The notes beneath the pieces were generated by a model, which saw nothing but the letters and a program-made list of their open reading frames with translations, was not told the origin of the DNA and searched no databases. From Lachnospira sp. UBA3790 (GTDB taxonomy: Bacteria; Bacillota; Clostridia; Lachnospirales; Lachnospiraceae), in NCBI GenBank assembly GCA_002369135.1, contig DFEY01000003.1:757495-821494 (forward strand): DNA of 64,000 bases, written 5' to 3'. Every line of letters starts with the position of its first letter. Position 1 is the first letter of the stretch. The position numbers and the translations under genes are program-made. Positions 43,131 to 53,206 of the stretch are shown piece after piece.

Positions 43131-45773
43131 TTACTTTTTGAAATTCTCTAACTGAGTTACAACTTGTTCTTTCATCTGCTCGTATTTTGCTTTCTTTTCT
43201 TTCTCTTCGTTAATCTTAGCCTCTGGAGCTTTTGATACGAAGTTCTCGTTTGAAAGCATTCCATTTACACGAGCAAGTTCCTTATCAAGTCTTTCAACTT
43301 CTTTTTCTAGTCTCTCAATTTCTTTATCTATATCTACCAATTCCGCAAATGGAATGTAAATATTAGCATTCGGAATAACTACTGAAACTGCGCTGTCATC
43401 TATGCCAGTCTTATCTTCCTGAATAACAACTTCGCTAGCATATCCGAGTGTTGCAAAGAACACTTCACCCTTCTTGAAGATGTCTCTAATGTTTGCATCT
43501 TCAGAAACAACGAATACTGTCGCCTTCTTCGAAGGTGGTACATTCATCTCACTACGAACGTTTCTGATTGCTCTTACAGTTTCTTTTATAGTCTCTACTG
43601 CTTCCTCTTCCTCGGCAAAGTCATATTCATCACTGAATTCTGGCCAGTCAGAAATCATAATTGATTCTTCTGATGTCTGTAGATTACAGAAAATCTCTTC
43701 AGTGATAAATGGCATATATGGATGAAGAAGTTTTAGTGAATCTATTAAAACCTTCTGCAAAGTCCATAGCGCTGCGTACTTAGTTTCATCGTCGTCATTG
43801 TATAGTCTAGGTTTAACCATCTCGATGTACCAATCACAGAATTCTTCCCAGATGAAGTTATAAATCTTATCTGCTGCAATACCTATTTCATATTTGTCTA
43901 GGTTTTCAGTAACATCTTTTGTTACTTTGTTTGCCTTTGATAAAATCCATTTATCTGCATCTGTAAAGTTGTCCGGCTTCTTATCAAGATCAATACCATC
44001 TTCTGGCATATTCATCTGGATAAAACGAGATGCGTTCCAAACCTTGTTTGCAAAGTTTCTTGATGCCTCTACTCTTTCCATATAGAAACGCATATCGTTT
44101 CCTGGAGCATTACCTGTGATAAGTGTAAATCTAAGAGCATCTGCACCGTACTCTTCTATAATCTCAAGCGGATCGATTCCGTTTCCGAGAGACTTACTCA
44201 TCTTACGTCCCTGGGAGTCACGAACCAAACCGTGAATTAATACTTTCTTAAATGGAACCTGACCTGTGTGCTCAATTCCTGAGAACATCATTCTGATTAC
44301 CCAGAAAAGAATAATGTCATATCCAGTAACCAAAACATCTGTTGGATAGAAATACTTCATCTCTGGAGTTTCCTCTGGCCAACCAAGTACACTAAATGGC
44401 CACAACGCTGATGAGAACCAAGTATCAAGTGTATCTGGATCTTGTCTCATTGGCTTTCCACACTTAGGACATACTGGATTGTCATCTTTTGTAACAACCA
44501 TCTCGCCACAATCATCACAGTAGAATGCTGGGATTCTATGTCCCCACCAAAGCTGTCTAGAAATACACCAATCCTTAATGTTCTCTAGCCAGTGGAAATA
44601 TGTCTTGTCAAAGTGTTTTGGAATAAACTCTGTCTCACCATTCTTTACTGCCTCAATAGCTGGCTTTGCTAGCTCATCCATATGAACGAACCACTGCAAA
44701 GAAACTCTAGGCTCGATTGTAGTGTGACATCTATAACATGTTCCAACGTTGTGAACGTGGTCTTCTATTTTTACTAATGCACCCTCTGCTTCTAGGTCTT
44801 TGACGATGGCATCACGTGCCTCAAATCTGTCCATTCCCGCATACTTAGGGAAGTCCTCAGTAATCTTGGCATCGTCTGTCATACAGTTAACAATTGGTAG
44901 GTCGTGTCTTTGTCCTACTTCAAAATCGTTAGGGTCGTGTGCTGGAGTAATCTTAACTACACCAGTACCAAATTCCATATCAACATAATCATCTGCCACG
45001 ATAGGAATTTCCTTGTTAACTAGCGGAAGGATAACTGTCTTTCCAACTAGATCTTTGTATCTATCGTCTGCTGGATTTACTGCCACTGCTGTATCGCCAA
45101 GCATTGTCTCTGGACGAGTAGTTGCTAGTTCTACATATCCGCTGCCATCAGTCAACTTATAGCGTAGGTGCCAGAACTTGCCTGGTTGCTCTTCGTATTC
45201 TACCTCTGCATCAGAGATAGATGTAAGACATTTTGGACACCAGTTGATGATTCTCTCACCTCTATAGATTGCGCCCTTGTCAAAGAGTTTTACGAAAACA
45301 TCTTTAACTGCGTGCGAACATCCTTCGTCCAATGTAAATCTCTCACGCTCCCAGTCGAGTGATGAACCCATCTTCTTAAGCTGTGAAACGATCTTTCCAC
45401 CGTACTGCTTTTTCCAATCCCAAGCACGCTCTAAAAATCCATCTCTTCCGATGTCTTCTTTAGTAACGCCCTCTTCTCTCATCTTCTCAACAATCTTTGC
45501 CTCAGTGGCAATAGATGCGTGGTCTGTTCCAGGAACCCAAAGCGCCTCGTAACCTTGCATTCTCTTAAATCTAATTAAGATATCCTGCAATGTGTTGTCA
45601 AGTGCGTGTCCCATATGAAGCTGACCTGTGATATTTGGAGGTGGGATTACGATAGTAAATGGTTCTTTGTCTTCATTTACTTCGGCGTGGAAGTATCCCT
45701 TCTCCAGCCATTTCTCATATAGTCTATCCTCAATGTCATGAGGATTATAATTCTTTTCAAATTCTTTGCTCAT
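43131..45773 (-). CDS. valS: Valyl-tRNA synthetase
   Basis: An 880-residue class Ia synthetase charging tRNA-Val. HIGH-type motif PPPNITGQLHMGHALD near residue 45, the editing domain with the ATTRPETMLGDTAVAVNP and GTGVVKITPAHDPNDFEVG signatures, paired Cys motifs at CYRCHTT and CPKCGKPM, KMSKS in GRKMSKSLGNGIDP, and a C-terminal coiled-coil arm. I chose the ATG at 45771-45773 with GAGGTG upstream. It lies 33 bp after the TPR gene in one operon, with no T-box leader; such leaders are common upstream of Firmicute valS. Confidence 0.97.
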   Translation of the reverse strand: MSKEFEKNYNPHDIEDRLYEKWLEKGYFHAEVNEDKEPFTIVIPPPNITGQLHMGHALDNTLQDILIRFKRMQGYEALWVPGTDHASIATEAKIVEKMREEGVTKEDIGRDGFLERAWDWKKQYGGKIVSQLKKMGSSLDWERERFTLDEGCSHAVKDVFVKLFDKGAIYRGERIINWCPKCLTSISDAEVEYEEQPGKFWHLRYKLTDGSGYVELATTRPETMLGDTAVAVNPADDRYKDLVGKTVILPLVNKEIPIVADDYVDMEFGTGVVKITPAHDPNDFEVGQRHDLPIVNCMTDDAKITEDFPKYAGMDRFEARDAIVKDLEAEGALVKIEDHVHNVGTCYRCHTTIEPRVSLQWFVHMDELAKPAIEAVKNGETEFIPKHFDKTYFHWLENIKDWCISRQLWWGHRIPAFYCDDCGEMVVTKDDNPVCPKCGKPMRQDPDTLDTWFSSALWPFSVLGWPEETPEMKYFYPTDVLVTGYDIILFWVIRMMFSGIEHTGQVPFKKVLIHGLVRDSQGRKMSKSLGNGIDPLEIIEEYGADALRFTLITGNAPGNDMRFYMERVEASRNFANKVWNASRFIQMNMPEDGIDLDKKPDNFTDADKWILSKANKVTKDVTENLDKYEIGIAADKIYNFIWEEFCDWYIEMVKPRLYNDDDETKYAALWTLQKVLIDSLKLLHPYMPFITEEIFCNLQTSEESIMISDWPEFSDEYDFAEEEEAVETIKETVRAIRNVRSEMNVPPSKKATVFVVSEDANIRDIFKKGEVFFATLGYASEVVIQEDKTGIDDSAVSVVIPNANIYIPFAELVDIDKEIERLEKEVERLDKELARVNGMLSNENFVSKAPEAKINEEKEKKAKYEQMKEQVVTQLENFKK

Positions 45774-45806
45774 TTTAATAGTCACCTCTATATTATTTAG
45801 TAAAGC

Positions 45807-46586
45807 TTAACTGTTAACCTCTACTATGTATTCTTTCTTACATTTTTGAATGTATTTGTTTTCTTTGGCCTTTGACCAATTCTTCTTGATTCTCTTCTTC
45901 TTTGCGTCTAACTCATTTCTCAAGCGTGTGACGACTGCATCAGACACATCATACTTCTTCACATCGCGCTCTAGTCTTTCTAGGTCGTCCAATATCAAGT
46001 CGCAGTTAATAATCGCTTCTAGAGTGTAGACAGAATTGTTAAGTCTATATGCCATTCTGAATGCCACTGCAGCTCTCTCATATTCAAAGAGCCTTGCTAG
46101 CGCTACTCCTAAGTTATTGTAAACATTGCCGTAGAACTCATCTTCTAAATCTGTGTTAACAGCCTTGTTCAAAATACTGTTGTAGTAGTTGATGGCCATA
46201 TTGAACTTTTCATTCTCCATCAATATATCAGCCTTAGCCTTGACTCGTTCAGTAGCGGTTTTTGAGCTAAGCATAACTAGGTGATTCTCAAGCCTTTCAG
46301 ATTCTTTTTCTGTGTAGTAACCGCAGTTTTTTATAACAAAGGAAATCTTTTCGCCTAGCGATCCTCTGTTTTCAATAATCTGATAAAGTCCAGAAGCTAT
46401 AGTCTTTTGCTCCAACTCATTTTCTATGTAGTTTATTAGTGATTCACCAAAAAACTCATCGTCTATCAAATAAAGATAATTGTAAAGATAATATCCAAGC
46501 TCCTCTACCGAGTAGATATTCTTATTTATCTCTTTGATATAAAATGGTTTTTCGATGTGGTTAGTACATAATGAAAGTTTATTCAT
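45807..46586 (-). CDS. TPR-repeat protein next to the degenerate Hsp70
   Basis: A 259-residue soluble helical protein. The first 110 residues are helical without a recognised family (LGYYLYNYLYLIDDEFFGESLI). Residues about 115-200 hold two TPR-like hairpins (KADILMENEKFNMAINYYNSIL and YNNLGVALARLFEYERAAVAFRMAY), followed by a basic C-terminus (DAKKKRIKKNWSKAKENKYI). TPR proteins often dock Hsp70 chaperones, and the Hsp70-like gene ends 12 bp upstream. GGAGGG precedes the ATG. Function unknown. Confidence 0.8.
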   Translation of the reverse strand: MNKLSLCTNHIEKPFYIKEINKNIYSVEELGYYLYNYLYLIDDEFFGESLINYIENELEQKTIASGLYQIIENRGSLGEKISFVIKNCGYYTEKESERLENHLVMLSSKTATERVKAKADILMENEKFNMAINYYNSILNKAVNTDLEDEFYGNVYNNLGVALARLFEYERAAVAFRMAYRLNNSVYTLEAIINCDLILDDLERLERDVKKYDVSDAVVTRLRNELDAKKKRIKKNWSKAKENKYIQKCKKEYIVEVNS

Positions 46587-46598
46587 TGTACCCTCCTA

Positions 46599-47858
46599 TT
46601 ATACTTTTAAAGTTTTCTTTACTGATTTGTTTGAAGCTTCGTAAAATTCTCCAAAGCCTAAGTCTTTAATCTCAACTTCAATTTCATGCTCTGTCAAATA
46701 TTTGAAATTCACTTGGAGTCTTGTGGTCTTTGGCGGACGCTTTGGAAAGCCCGTCAAATCAAGTTCAAAGTGATCTGTCTTTTTGTTTATAATGTCGTGT
46801 ATTGCAAACTCTGCCACTGTTGGCTCTTCCATAATACACTCGATTGTTTTGTTGGCGCCGTACCAATGCTGACCAATATCTGAAAGTGCGATTGCACTAT
46901 CTCTATCCTTCTTCTTAAGACTCATTGTAATCTTAACTCTTGTTCTTCCCTCGCAAGAGATTACAAACTCTTCTAGAGTTGGAAGATGGAATATTTCCTT
47001 GGCAGCGTATGCCGCGCCCTTTACAAATAAGTTGTTACCCTGGAACACTCTTCTGTTCTCGCAGATTTCTTTGATAGTGTTATCCCAGTTTGCATCGATA
47101 AATCCTTGTCCCACTAAGTAGATGGCTGACACCACATCATCCTTTAGTTCTTTTGCTAGCTGTCTAGCCAAAGACTTATCAAGTTGAACCATTGCGTTAT
47201 CATCTAATTCCGAATCAAACACTACGTTCTTCTCTTTTATCTTGTTCTCAATAAATGAGTAGTCTTTCTCTTCCACATCAGCCACGTATGGCTTTCTGCT
47301 CTTCATTACACTTAGTTTTCTAAGTGAGAAGTCATATTTGTTGTAATTGACAAGCAATACCTTATTTACCCAAATATCACTGTTCTGATTAAGGATAAAG
47401 TAAATGAAACTTTCTGTGTGAGAAACTATTCTAACTTGTTTCTTCTCAAAGCCCATCTCCACAAAGATTTTCTTAATGTTATCTACTATTGTTGGATTTA
47501 GATCTTCCACAGAAATCAAAATATCTCTGATAACTCTTGTCTTGCAGCGACGTCTAGCTAGGTCAAGTAAATACTCCATAAACACTTTGACCACTTCGCG
47601 GTCGTCTTTTCGCATTTTTTTGTTACACATTTTAGGCAAGTTAGTATAGGAAGTACTGTTGTTTAGTCTTCCTTTGCTAACAGCTTCATCACCTGATGAC
47701 CACTCCATCAATTCTTTGTTGTAACAAACTGTTGTTGGAATCTGAAATGTGTCCTTATTTTTAGTGTGAATATTCTTAGGTGTCACATCATTTCCCAAAT
47801 ATGCAAGTTGTGTAAAATCCATGGAAAAATCAATTGCAAGAATTATACCTTTGCCCAC
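46599..47858 (-). CDS. Degenerate Hsp70/actin-fold protein (possibly DUF5716-like)
   Basis: A 419-residue protein with an Hsp70-like layout but altered nucleotide motifs. Phosphate-1 reads ILAIDFSMDFTQL (the Gly-Thr-Thr of DnaK is lost), phosphate-2 reads VLLVNYNKYDFSL (residues 167-179; Asp and Gly run lost), and the adenosine motif is IYLVGQGF (246-253). The connecting motif VRIVSHTES replaces the usual INEPTAA. The C-terminus (about 366-410, LTGFPKRPPKTTRLQVNFKYL) matches the beta half of a substrate-binding domain; there is no helical lid. It starts at GTG with AGGAGG upstream. Probably a pseudo-ATPase that binds clients or partners. Confidence 0.75.
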   Translation of the reverse strand: MGKGIILAIDFSMDFTQLAYLGNDVTPKNIHTKNKDTFQIPTTVCYNKELMEWSSGDEAVSKGRLNNSTSYTNLPKMCNKKMRKDDREVVKVFMEYLLDLARRRCKTRVIRDILISVEDLNPTIVDNIKKIFVEMGFEKKQVRIVSHTESFIYFILNQNSDIWVNKVLLVNYNKYDFSLRKLSVMKSRKPYVADVEEKDYSFIENKIKEKNVVFDSELDDNAMVQLDKSLARQLAKELKDDVVSAIYLVGQGFIDANWDNTIKEICENRRVFQGNNLFVKGAAYAAKEIFHLPTLEEFVISCEGRTRVKITMSLKKKDRDSAIALSDIGQHWYGANKTIECIMEEPTVAEFAIHDIINKKTDHFELDLTGFPKRPPKTTRLQVNFKYLTEHEIEVEIKDLGFGEFYEASNKSVKKTLKV

Positions 47859-47903
47859 TTTTCTCCTCCTTTGACAAATAGCAATTTGTAGCCTTTTGCC
47901 ATC

Positions 47904-50900
47904 TTATAGCAGTTTAAATGACTCTTTTCCTGCTACTTTATCTAATTCATAAGTCTGCATAATTTCTTTGCATTCGGCGTCTTTGCCCAGCTCTTTGCAG
48001 ACCATCATTGAATTTATCATTCCAAATCTTGTCTCGTCATTGTAGATGTCTTTCTTAGAAATTCTAACTGAGTAGTTATCTACCACTTTGCCGTTAGGTG
48101 CTTCTTCTGAGTACTCTCTTATGCTGTAGTTTATCTGCTCTCCGTAGAACATAATAATCTCTTTTGTGAATACCCCCTGGTAAATACTTCCCATTTCCTC
48201 AACCACTGGCTCGAGTTTTCCTTCAGGTGTAGTGATTGTGTATTTAATCTCAACTCTGTGGTTAGGATTTGTTCTAAAGTCTATGATTGTCTTATCAACC
48301 ATTCCAAATGGAATCTTAATCCACTTGCTAAACTTCTTATAAAACTCGAAGTGAATACTGTTCTTAGCAAGTTCATTGATAAGAGTTTCAACTATTGTAA
48401 TTTGTCTCTTAGTTGGTTCTGACACTTTAGACATAACCTCGATGAATGCAATCTTACAAATCATTGGAGTGTTAAATCCATTAGCATACTCTTCTTCTAA
48501 GATTTCCCAAACTATTCTTGGACACTGTACTTTCTTTATGAAGTAGTTGTAACTTACATATGTGTAGAAAGCTTTGCGCACCTTCGACGAAGTCGGGTAT
48601 TTCAAATACTCTGTGTAAATATCAAAAATCTTATCTGATATATCGTTTTCAAACATGTACTGGATAAGCAATCTCTCGGCAATTGTATTGTCATCAATCT
48701 CTAGAGACTTTGATGCTAAGAACAATTGATATAGTTCAATGGAACCGCTGTCGTAATGACGTCCTAAGTATTTTAGAACTTCCTTATCTCTACAACCATT
48801 TCTGAAAATGCTACCGCACATCTCGACTACTATCCCATTGTTTTCGTAGTCAGGATCCTTTACTAGTTCAACACAAAGTTTCTCGATTAATTTTTTATCG
48901 ATACCTTTGTATCCGTATTTTGCTACCAAAGGATAAGTCTTCTTCAAATGATTTCTAGATAGCATAATCTCAATCACTTTTCTTCTAGCAGTTATAGACA
49001 TTGTATCCAAGTCAAAATTAACAGGATAAACATCTAAATCTCCCATATCGTATCCTTTGTAGAAGTAGTCAATTGCAAAGTTCTCAAGGAAATGTCTGTA
49101 ATGGCTAGAGATGCCTCTAATATCCATTGTATCCTTAATAGTCTTTGCCTCGCCCTTGCGTTTGCTTGGGTGAGATAGCAAATCTTCTGTATCACAAAGC
49201 TTAAGCATTGCGCTAAAACCAGTCTTTGTAATGTTAATCATCTCAGCCATGCTTGTGATAGTAGTCTCAACCTTTGATAGGAATCTTCCTCTATAGTCCA
49301 CATACATAATGACTGGATGTTTTGTGTAAAGTTGTACGTAAGCGACGCCGTCTTTCAACTCCACTTCTTGCACTGCATCCACTTCTTTGTGCGCAACAAT
49401 CACTGACTTAATGTTTTGATTGTCTACTTCTATCTTATAAGTGTGAAGTACATTTGGAAGGTGATCTTCTAGCTCGCCCACGATAAAATCATCAGTCAAT
49501 ACATCTCTGTAAACATACTGTAGATGTGTGTTATTTCTCTCTGCCAAGATTTCGTCTGTGGCAAATCTTTCCATATCAGCCAAGCACTTAGAATATGTCT
49601 TGTCCTTTAGCGAATAGTTGTTAACGATATTCGCAAAGAAGTAATCTCTGTTTTCCTCTAGAGACTCTGTTCCAAGTTCAAAGTACTTGTATGCATTCTT
49701 CTCTAGCTTGTCATAGTTTGATGTATCAACTGTGTAAATGTAATATTCAAATAGATTAGTTACATTTATATCTTTTGCCACACCAGCCTTTAACCACTGG
49801 TGATATTTTGTATCTCTCTTGTCTCCACTAACAATCATTCTACAGATTGTTGTAAGAACATCTTTTAACTTGGTAGCCTCGTAGAACTTAGTTAGAGTGT
49901 CAAAGATTTTATCGTTAAATCCTTTCTCTCTTTCAAGAACTAAAGCTACCTGTTTTGCGAATGGGCGTTTAACCATATCGTATCTTGCGATAAAGTTAAT
50001 AACCTGAATTTCAAAGTCTCCAATCTCTTTAAGGAGCGCTGGCTCATCTAGTAGAACCTGGGCTGCTTCAAAGTAAATGATTGGGCTGACTGTTCCATGG
50101 TTAAATGCACGCTTCGCCAAAGTATACTTAAGAGATGGATTGTTGTTGTATCTATCATCTGTGTAGAACAATACCCATAGCACTTGCCATGTGTCATATC
50201 CATTCTCAAAGTAATTCTTAATCTCTTTCTTTATATCCTCAGTAAATGATGCATCGTTCTTGTACAAAGATCTTAAGTACAAGTAATAGCAATACTGACT
50301 AATGTCTTTTTCATCGCCTTGATCTGCCATAATACCTGAGATAGTATTTAGCGTCTCAAGTGCTTTAGATTCATCATTATCTAGGATTGCAACTTGAGCT
50401 GTGGCTGATAGACCCATAATGTCGTTTTCGTCCCAGTCGAATCTGTCTTCGGCGGTCTGGACCATTTTCTTCTTCCACTCTTCGCCATCTATCTTTCCAG
50501 TTCTAAATGCTAGATAGTTTTTAACAAAACTGATTGCACTCTTCTTTGCATTGATATAAGCATCATCTTTAACAGCCTCGTTTACAACAATAATGTCATA
50601 AACCAAAGTCTCGTTAGATGTCTTGAATGTAATCTTTCCGTGGTTACTTCCGCCGTGAAGCCTTGATGCGTTTATAAAGTATGTGTACTCAACAGTATTT
50701 CCGTTAAACTGCTCTCCGCCAATCTTTGGCTCGCATCCGTAGAAGAAATCTCCTTCCACTTCCACGTCTATCTCTGTGTAACCCCAAGTGTTTTTATAAA
50801 TCTTAATTACATCACTGTAATTTTCTGTGATGTCTGCGTATTCTTTGTAGGAATCTTTTAGTCTAATCTGGATTCTCTCTTTTAGTCCCATTCCAACCAA

Positions 50901-51443
50901 GAACTCTTCTAAAGCAATATCTCTGTTTCCATTTCTCATTACCTGGTTGTATAGAGTGTATCCTTTATTATCGTTTTCTAGGAAGAAGTCTTTAAACTCT
51001 TTTGATAGAAAAACGATTAAAGCTTCGTCGTAGCCTTCTTTCACTGCCTTTACGAATGTTTCGTAATTAGTGATATCTCCAGCTGATGTGTGAATAGCTG
51101 CTTCCTTCATAGTGATGCCAAAAGGAATTGCATAATCACCAGCATCTGTTACCACGCTAATAGTTCCACTAACGATCTGTCCCGGAGCAAGGTTTTCTGT
51201 TGTGATTTTGTATTTGATAGTATTCTCAGTTCCGTCAAATGAGTCGTGCTCAAAACTAACGTGAGAGTCCGTGCTACAAACCACGCCTTTAATAGGGAGT
51301 CCATTTTTACTCTTAATGGTAATCTCTCCCTCTTTACTCTCTCCACAGTCCAATGTGGCAGCTATTTGATTTTCTGACATTTCTGCATCAGGAGTTTCAT
51401 AAACTGAAATACCTGTTGCAAGTCTCTCGACTAATGCTTTCAT
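47904..51443 (-). CDS. Giant helical-repeat protein of unknown function (possibly DUF5717-like)
   Basis: A 1179-residue cytosolic protein with no signal peptide or membrane helix. Residues 1-115 look like an Ig/ASH-type beta domain (GEITIKSKNGLPIKGVVCS... APGQIVSGTISVVTDAGDYAIPFGI), repeated more loosely at 220-300. Residues about 300-1000 are mostly helical and repeat-like. A further beta region follows at about 1050-1130 (PNHRVEIKYTITTPEGKLEPVVEEMGS). I recall the DUF5717 family as similar, but this is unverified. The ATG at 51441-51443 has GGAGG upstream. It lies 45 bp before the pseudo-Hsp70 gene and 33 bp after rarA. Confidence 0.75.
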   Translation of the reverse strand: MKALVERLATGISVYETPDAEMSENQIAATLDCGESKEGEITIKSKNGLPIKGVVCSTDSHVSFEHDSFDGTENTIKYKITTENLAPGQIVSGTISVVTDAGDYAIPFGITMKEAAIHTSAGDITNYETFVKAVKEGYDEALIVFLSKEFKDFFLENDNKGYTLYNQVMRNGNRDIALEEFLVGMGLKERIQIRLKDSYKEYADITENYSDVIKIYKNTWGYTEIDVEVEGDFFYGCEPKIGGEQFNGNTVEYTYFINASRLHGGSNHGKITFKTSNETLVYDIIVVNEAVKDDAYINAKKSAISFVKNYLAFRTGKIDGEEWKKKMVQTAEDRFDWDENDIMGLSATAQVAILDNDESKALETLNTISGIMADQGDEKDISQYCYYLYLRSLYKNDASFTEDIKKEIKNYFENGYDTWQVLWVLFYTDDRYNNNPSLKYTLAKRAFNHGTVSPIIYFEAAQVLLDEPALLKEIGDFEIQVINFIARYDMVKRPFAKQVALVLEREKGFNDKIFDTLTKFYEATKLKDVLTTICRMIVSGDKRDTKYHQWLKAGVAKDINVTNLFEYYIYTVDTSNYDKLEKNAYKYFELGTESLEENRDYFFANIVNNYSLKDKTYSKCLADMERFATDEILAERNNTHLQYVYRDVLTDDFIVGELEDHLPNVLHTYKIEVDNQNIKSVIVAHKEVDAVQEVELKDGVAYVQLYTKHPVIMYVDYRGRFLSKVETTITSMAEMINITKTGFSAMLKLCDTEDLLSHPSKRKGEAKTIKDTMDIRGISSHYRHFLENFAIDYFYKGYDMGDLDVYPVNFDLDTMSITARRKVIEIMLSRNHLKKTYPLVAKYGYKGIDKKLIEKLCVELVKDPDYENNGIVVEMCGSIFRNGCRDKEVLKYLGRHYDSGSIELYQLFLASKSLEIDDNTIAERLLIQYMFENDISDKIFDIYTEYLKYPTSSKVRKAFYTYVSYNYFIKKVQCPRIVWEILEEEYANGFNTPMICKIAFIEVMSKVSEPTKRQITIVETLINELAKNSIHFEFYKKFSKWIKIPFGMVDKTIIDFRTNPNHRVEIKYTITTPEGKLEPVVEEMGSIYQGVFTKEIIMFYGEQINYSIREYSEEAPNGKVVDNYSVRISKKDIYNDETRFGMINSMMVCKELGKDAECKEIMQTYELDKVAGKESFKLL

Positions 51444-51476
51444 AAGCACCTCCGGTGCAAAATATATTTTAGTTTT

Positions 51477-52799
51477 TTATTTTTCGTTTTTAATCTTTGC
51501 CATAAATTCTTTCATCTGCTTTTCTACTCCCAAGTCACCTGGCTCGTAGAATTTCTTATCTTTAATCTCGTCCGGCAAATATTGTTGATCAACCCAGTGA
51601 TTTGGAAAATCGTGTGCGTATTTGTATCCAACACCATGCCCCAAGTCATCGTGTCCGCTGTAGTGTGCATCCTGCAAATGAGCTGGCACTCTAGCCTGAA
51701 CATTGTTTTCAACTTCTGCTATTGCTCTCTCAATTGCCATGTATGAAGCGTTGCTTTTGGGAGACATTGCCACATACACTGCAGCCTCCGCCAAAATAAT
51801 TCTAGCTTCTGGCATTCCAATTTGTCTGACCGCTTCCGCCGCCGATGTAGCAACCACCAAAGCATTAGGGTTAGCCATACCAACATCTTCGCTTGCGCAA
51901 ATCATAATTCTTCTTGCAATAAAGTCTATGCTCTCACCAGCTGCTAGCATCTTCGCCAAATAGTAAACAACTGCATCTGGATCTGACCCTCTCATACTTT
52001 TAATAAAAGCTGAGATAGTGTCGTAATGATTATCTCCATCTTTGTCGTACTTAAGCGCACGCTTCTGGATACATTCCTCTGCCACTTCCATTGTGATGTG
52101 AATCTTTCCATCCTCTGATGGATCTGTAGTTAGAACTCCTAACTCGATTGCGTTAAGTGCAGTTCTCGCATCACCATTTGCAATGTTTGCCAAGAAGTCC
52201 ACCGACTCTTCATCTATAGCGACATTGTATGAACCCATGCCACACTCTTCATCTTCCACGGCTCTTCTAATCAAAGTCTTTATATTCTCTTCACTTAGAG
52301 GATATAGTTCAAAAACAATTGATCTAGAAATAAGAGCTCGATTCACTTCAAAGTATGGGTTCTCTGTAGTAGCCCCAATTAAAATTACTGTGCCGTCCTC
52401 CACAAAAGGTAGCAAGTAATCCTGCTGGCTTTTATTGAATCTATGTATCTCGTCGATAAATAGAATTGTTTTCTTTCCAGTCATCGCAAGTTCGTCTTTG
52501 GCTTTTGCCACAACATCTTGCATATCCTTCTTACCAGATACCGTAGCGTTAAGCTGTGTGAACTTTGAACTAGTGGTGTTTGCAATCACCTTCGCCAAAG
52601 TGGTTTTCCCCGTACCCGGTGGGCCATAAAAAATGACAGAACTGATCTTATCTGCCTTGATGGCTCTATATAAAAGTTTATCCTTAGCTATGATGTGCTC
52701 TTGTCCTACTACTTCATCTAAAGTCTTTGGACGAAGTCTACTAGCTAGGGGTGATTCTTTTTTTGTATTTACGTCTCTAGCGTAATCAAATAAATCCAT
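51477..52799 (-). CDS. rarA: Replication-associated recombination protein A (RarA/MgsA)
   Basis: A 440-residue AAA+ ATPase acting at stalled replication forks. Walker A GPPGTGKTTLAKVIA near residue 60, Walker B ILFIDEIHRFNKSQQD, sensor GATTENPYFEVN, arginine-finger region ISRS, and the C-terminal tetramerisation part with AHLQDAHYSGHDDLGHGVGYKYAHDFPNHWVDQQYLP are all typical. It lies 12 bp after a small membrane-protein gene and 33 bp before the giant helical gene, apparently in one transcript. Confidence 0.95.
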   Translation of the reverse strand: MDLFDYARDVNTKKESPLASRLRPKTLDEVVGQEHIIAKDKLLYRAIKADKISSVIFYGPPGTGKTTLAKVIANTTSSKFTQLNATVSGKKDMQDVVAKAKDELAMTGKKTILFIDEIHRFNKSQQDYLLPFVEDGTVILIGATTENPYFEVNRALISRSIVFELYPLSEENIKTLIRRAVEDEECGMGSYNVAIDEESVDFLANIANGDARTALNAIELGVLTTDPSEDGKIHITMEVAEECIQKRALKYDKDGDNHYDTISAFIKSMRGSDPDAVVYYLAKMLAAGESIDFIARRIMICASEDVGMANPNALVVATSAAEAVRQIGMPEARIILAEAAVYVAMSPKSNASYMAIERAIAEVENNVQARVPAHLQDAHYSGHDDLGHGVGYKYAHDFPNHWVDQQYLPDEIKDKKFYEPGDLGVEKQMKEFMAKIKNEK

Positions 52800-52811
52800 G
52801 GTTTCCTCTAT

Positions 52812-53198
52812 CTATCTTGGGCCAAACTTTGCTCCCCAAATCAAATATCCAATAATAATTCCAACTACTATTCCAATAACCAAGTGAACCATACGTCCAA
52901 TGTCCATAGCTTTTGGTTCACGCTTTCCGCCATTGTTTTCTTTAGCCTGCTTGCGGTTAAAAATTACGATATCAATGGCAATCAATATGCAACCAAGAAT
53001 AGTAATGCCTGCACAAATAATAGTTATTGCAAATGGGTTTACGCCAAATACTTTGACGTTCGCGAAAGAAAGAATAATTGAAATAAATGTAAGAACGACT
53101 GCAGGTGCAGTAATACCAATAGCAACCTTACCTAGTAGGCTAGATTGATACTGTGATCTTTGTGGTTGTTTATTTTTAAACTTATAATAGTCTGCCAT
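52812..53198 (-). CDS. Small membrane protein, unknown
   Basis: A 128-residue protein with a polar N-terminus (KFKNKQPQRSQYQSS) and three hydrophobic segments (about 25-45, 52-75, 105-122) separated by a basic loop (NRKQAKENNGGKREPK). No family recognised. Packed between the multidrug-export-like gene (8 bp upstream) and rarA (12 bp downstream). Function cannot be read from the sequence. Confidence 0.7.
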   Translation of the reverse strand: MADYYKFKNKQPQRSQYQSSLLGKVAIGITAPAVVLTFISIILSFANVKVFGVNPFAITIICAGITILGCILIAIDIVIFNRKQAKENNGGKREPKAMDIGRMVHLVIGIVVGIIIGYLIWGAKFGPR

Positions 53199-53206
53199 AT
53201 TTACCT

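Noticed and set aside
45774..45806. T-box riboswitch upstream of valS
   Set aside because: The gap to the preceding gene is only 33 bp and holds no T-box sequence or specifier structure.
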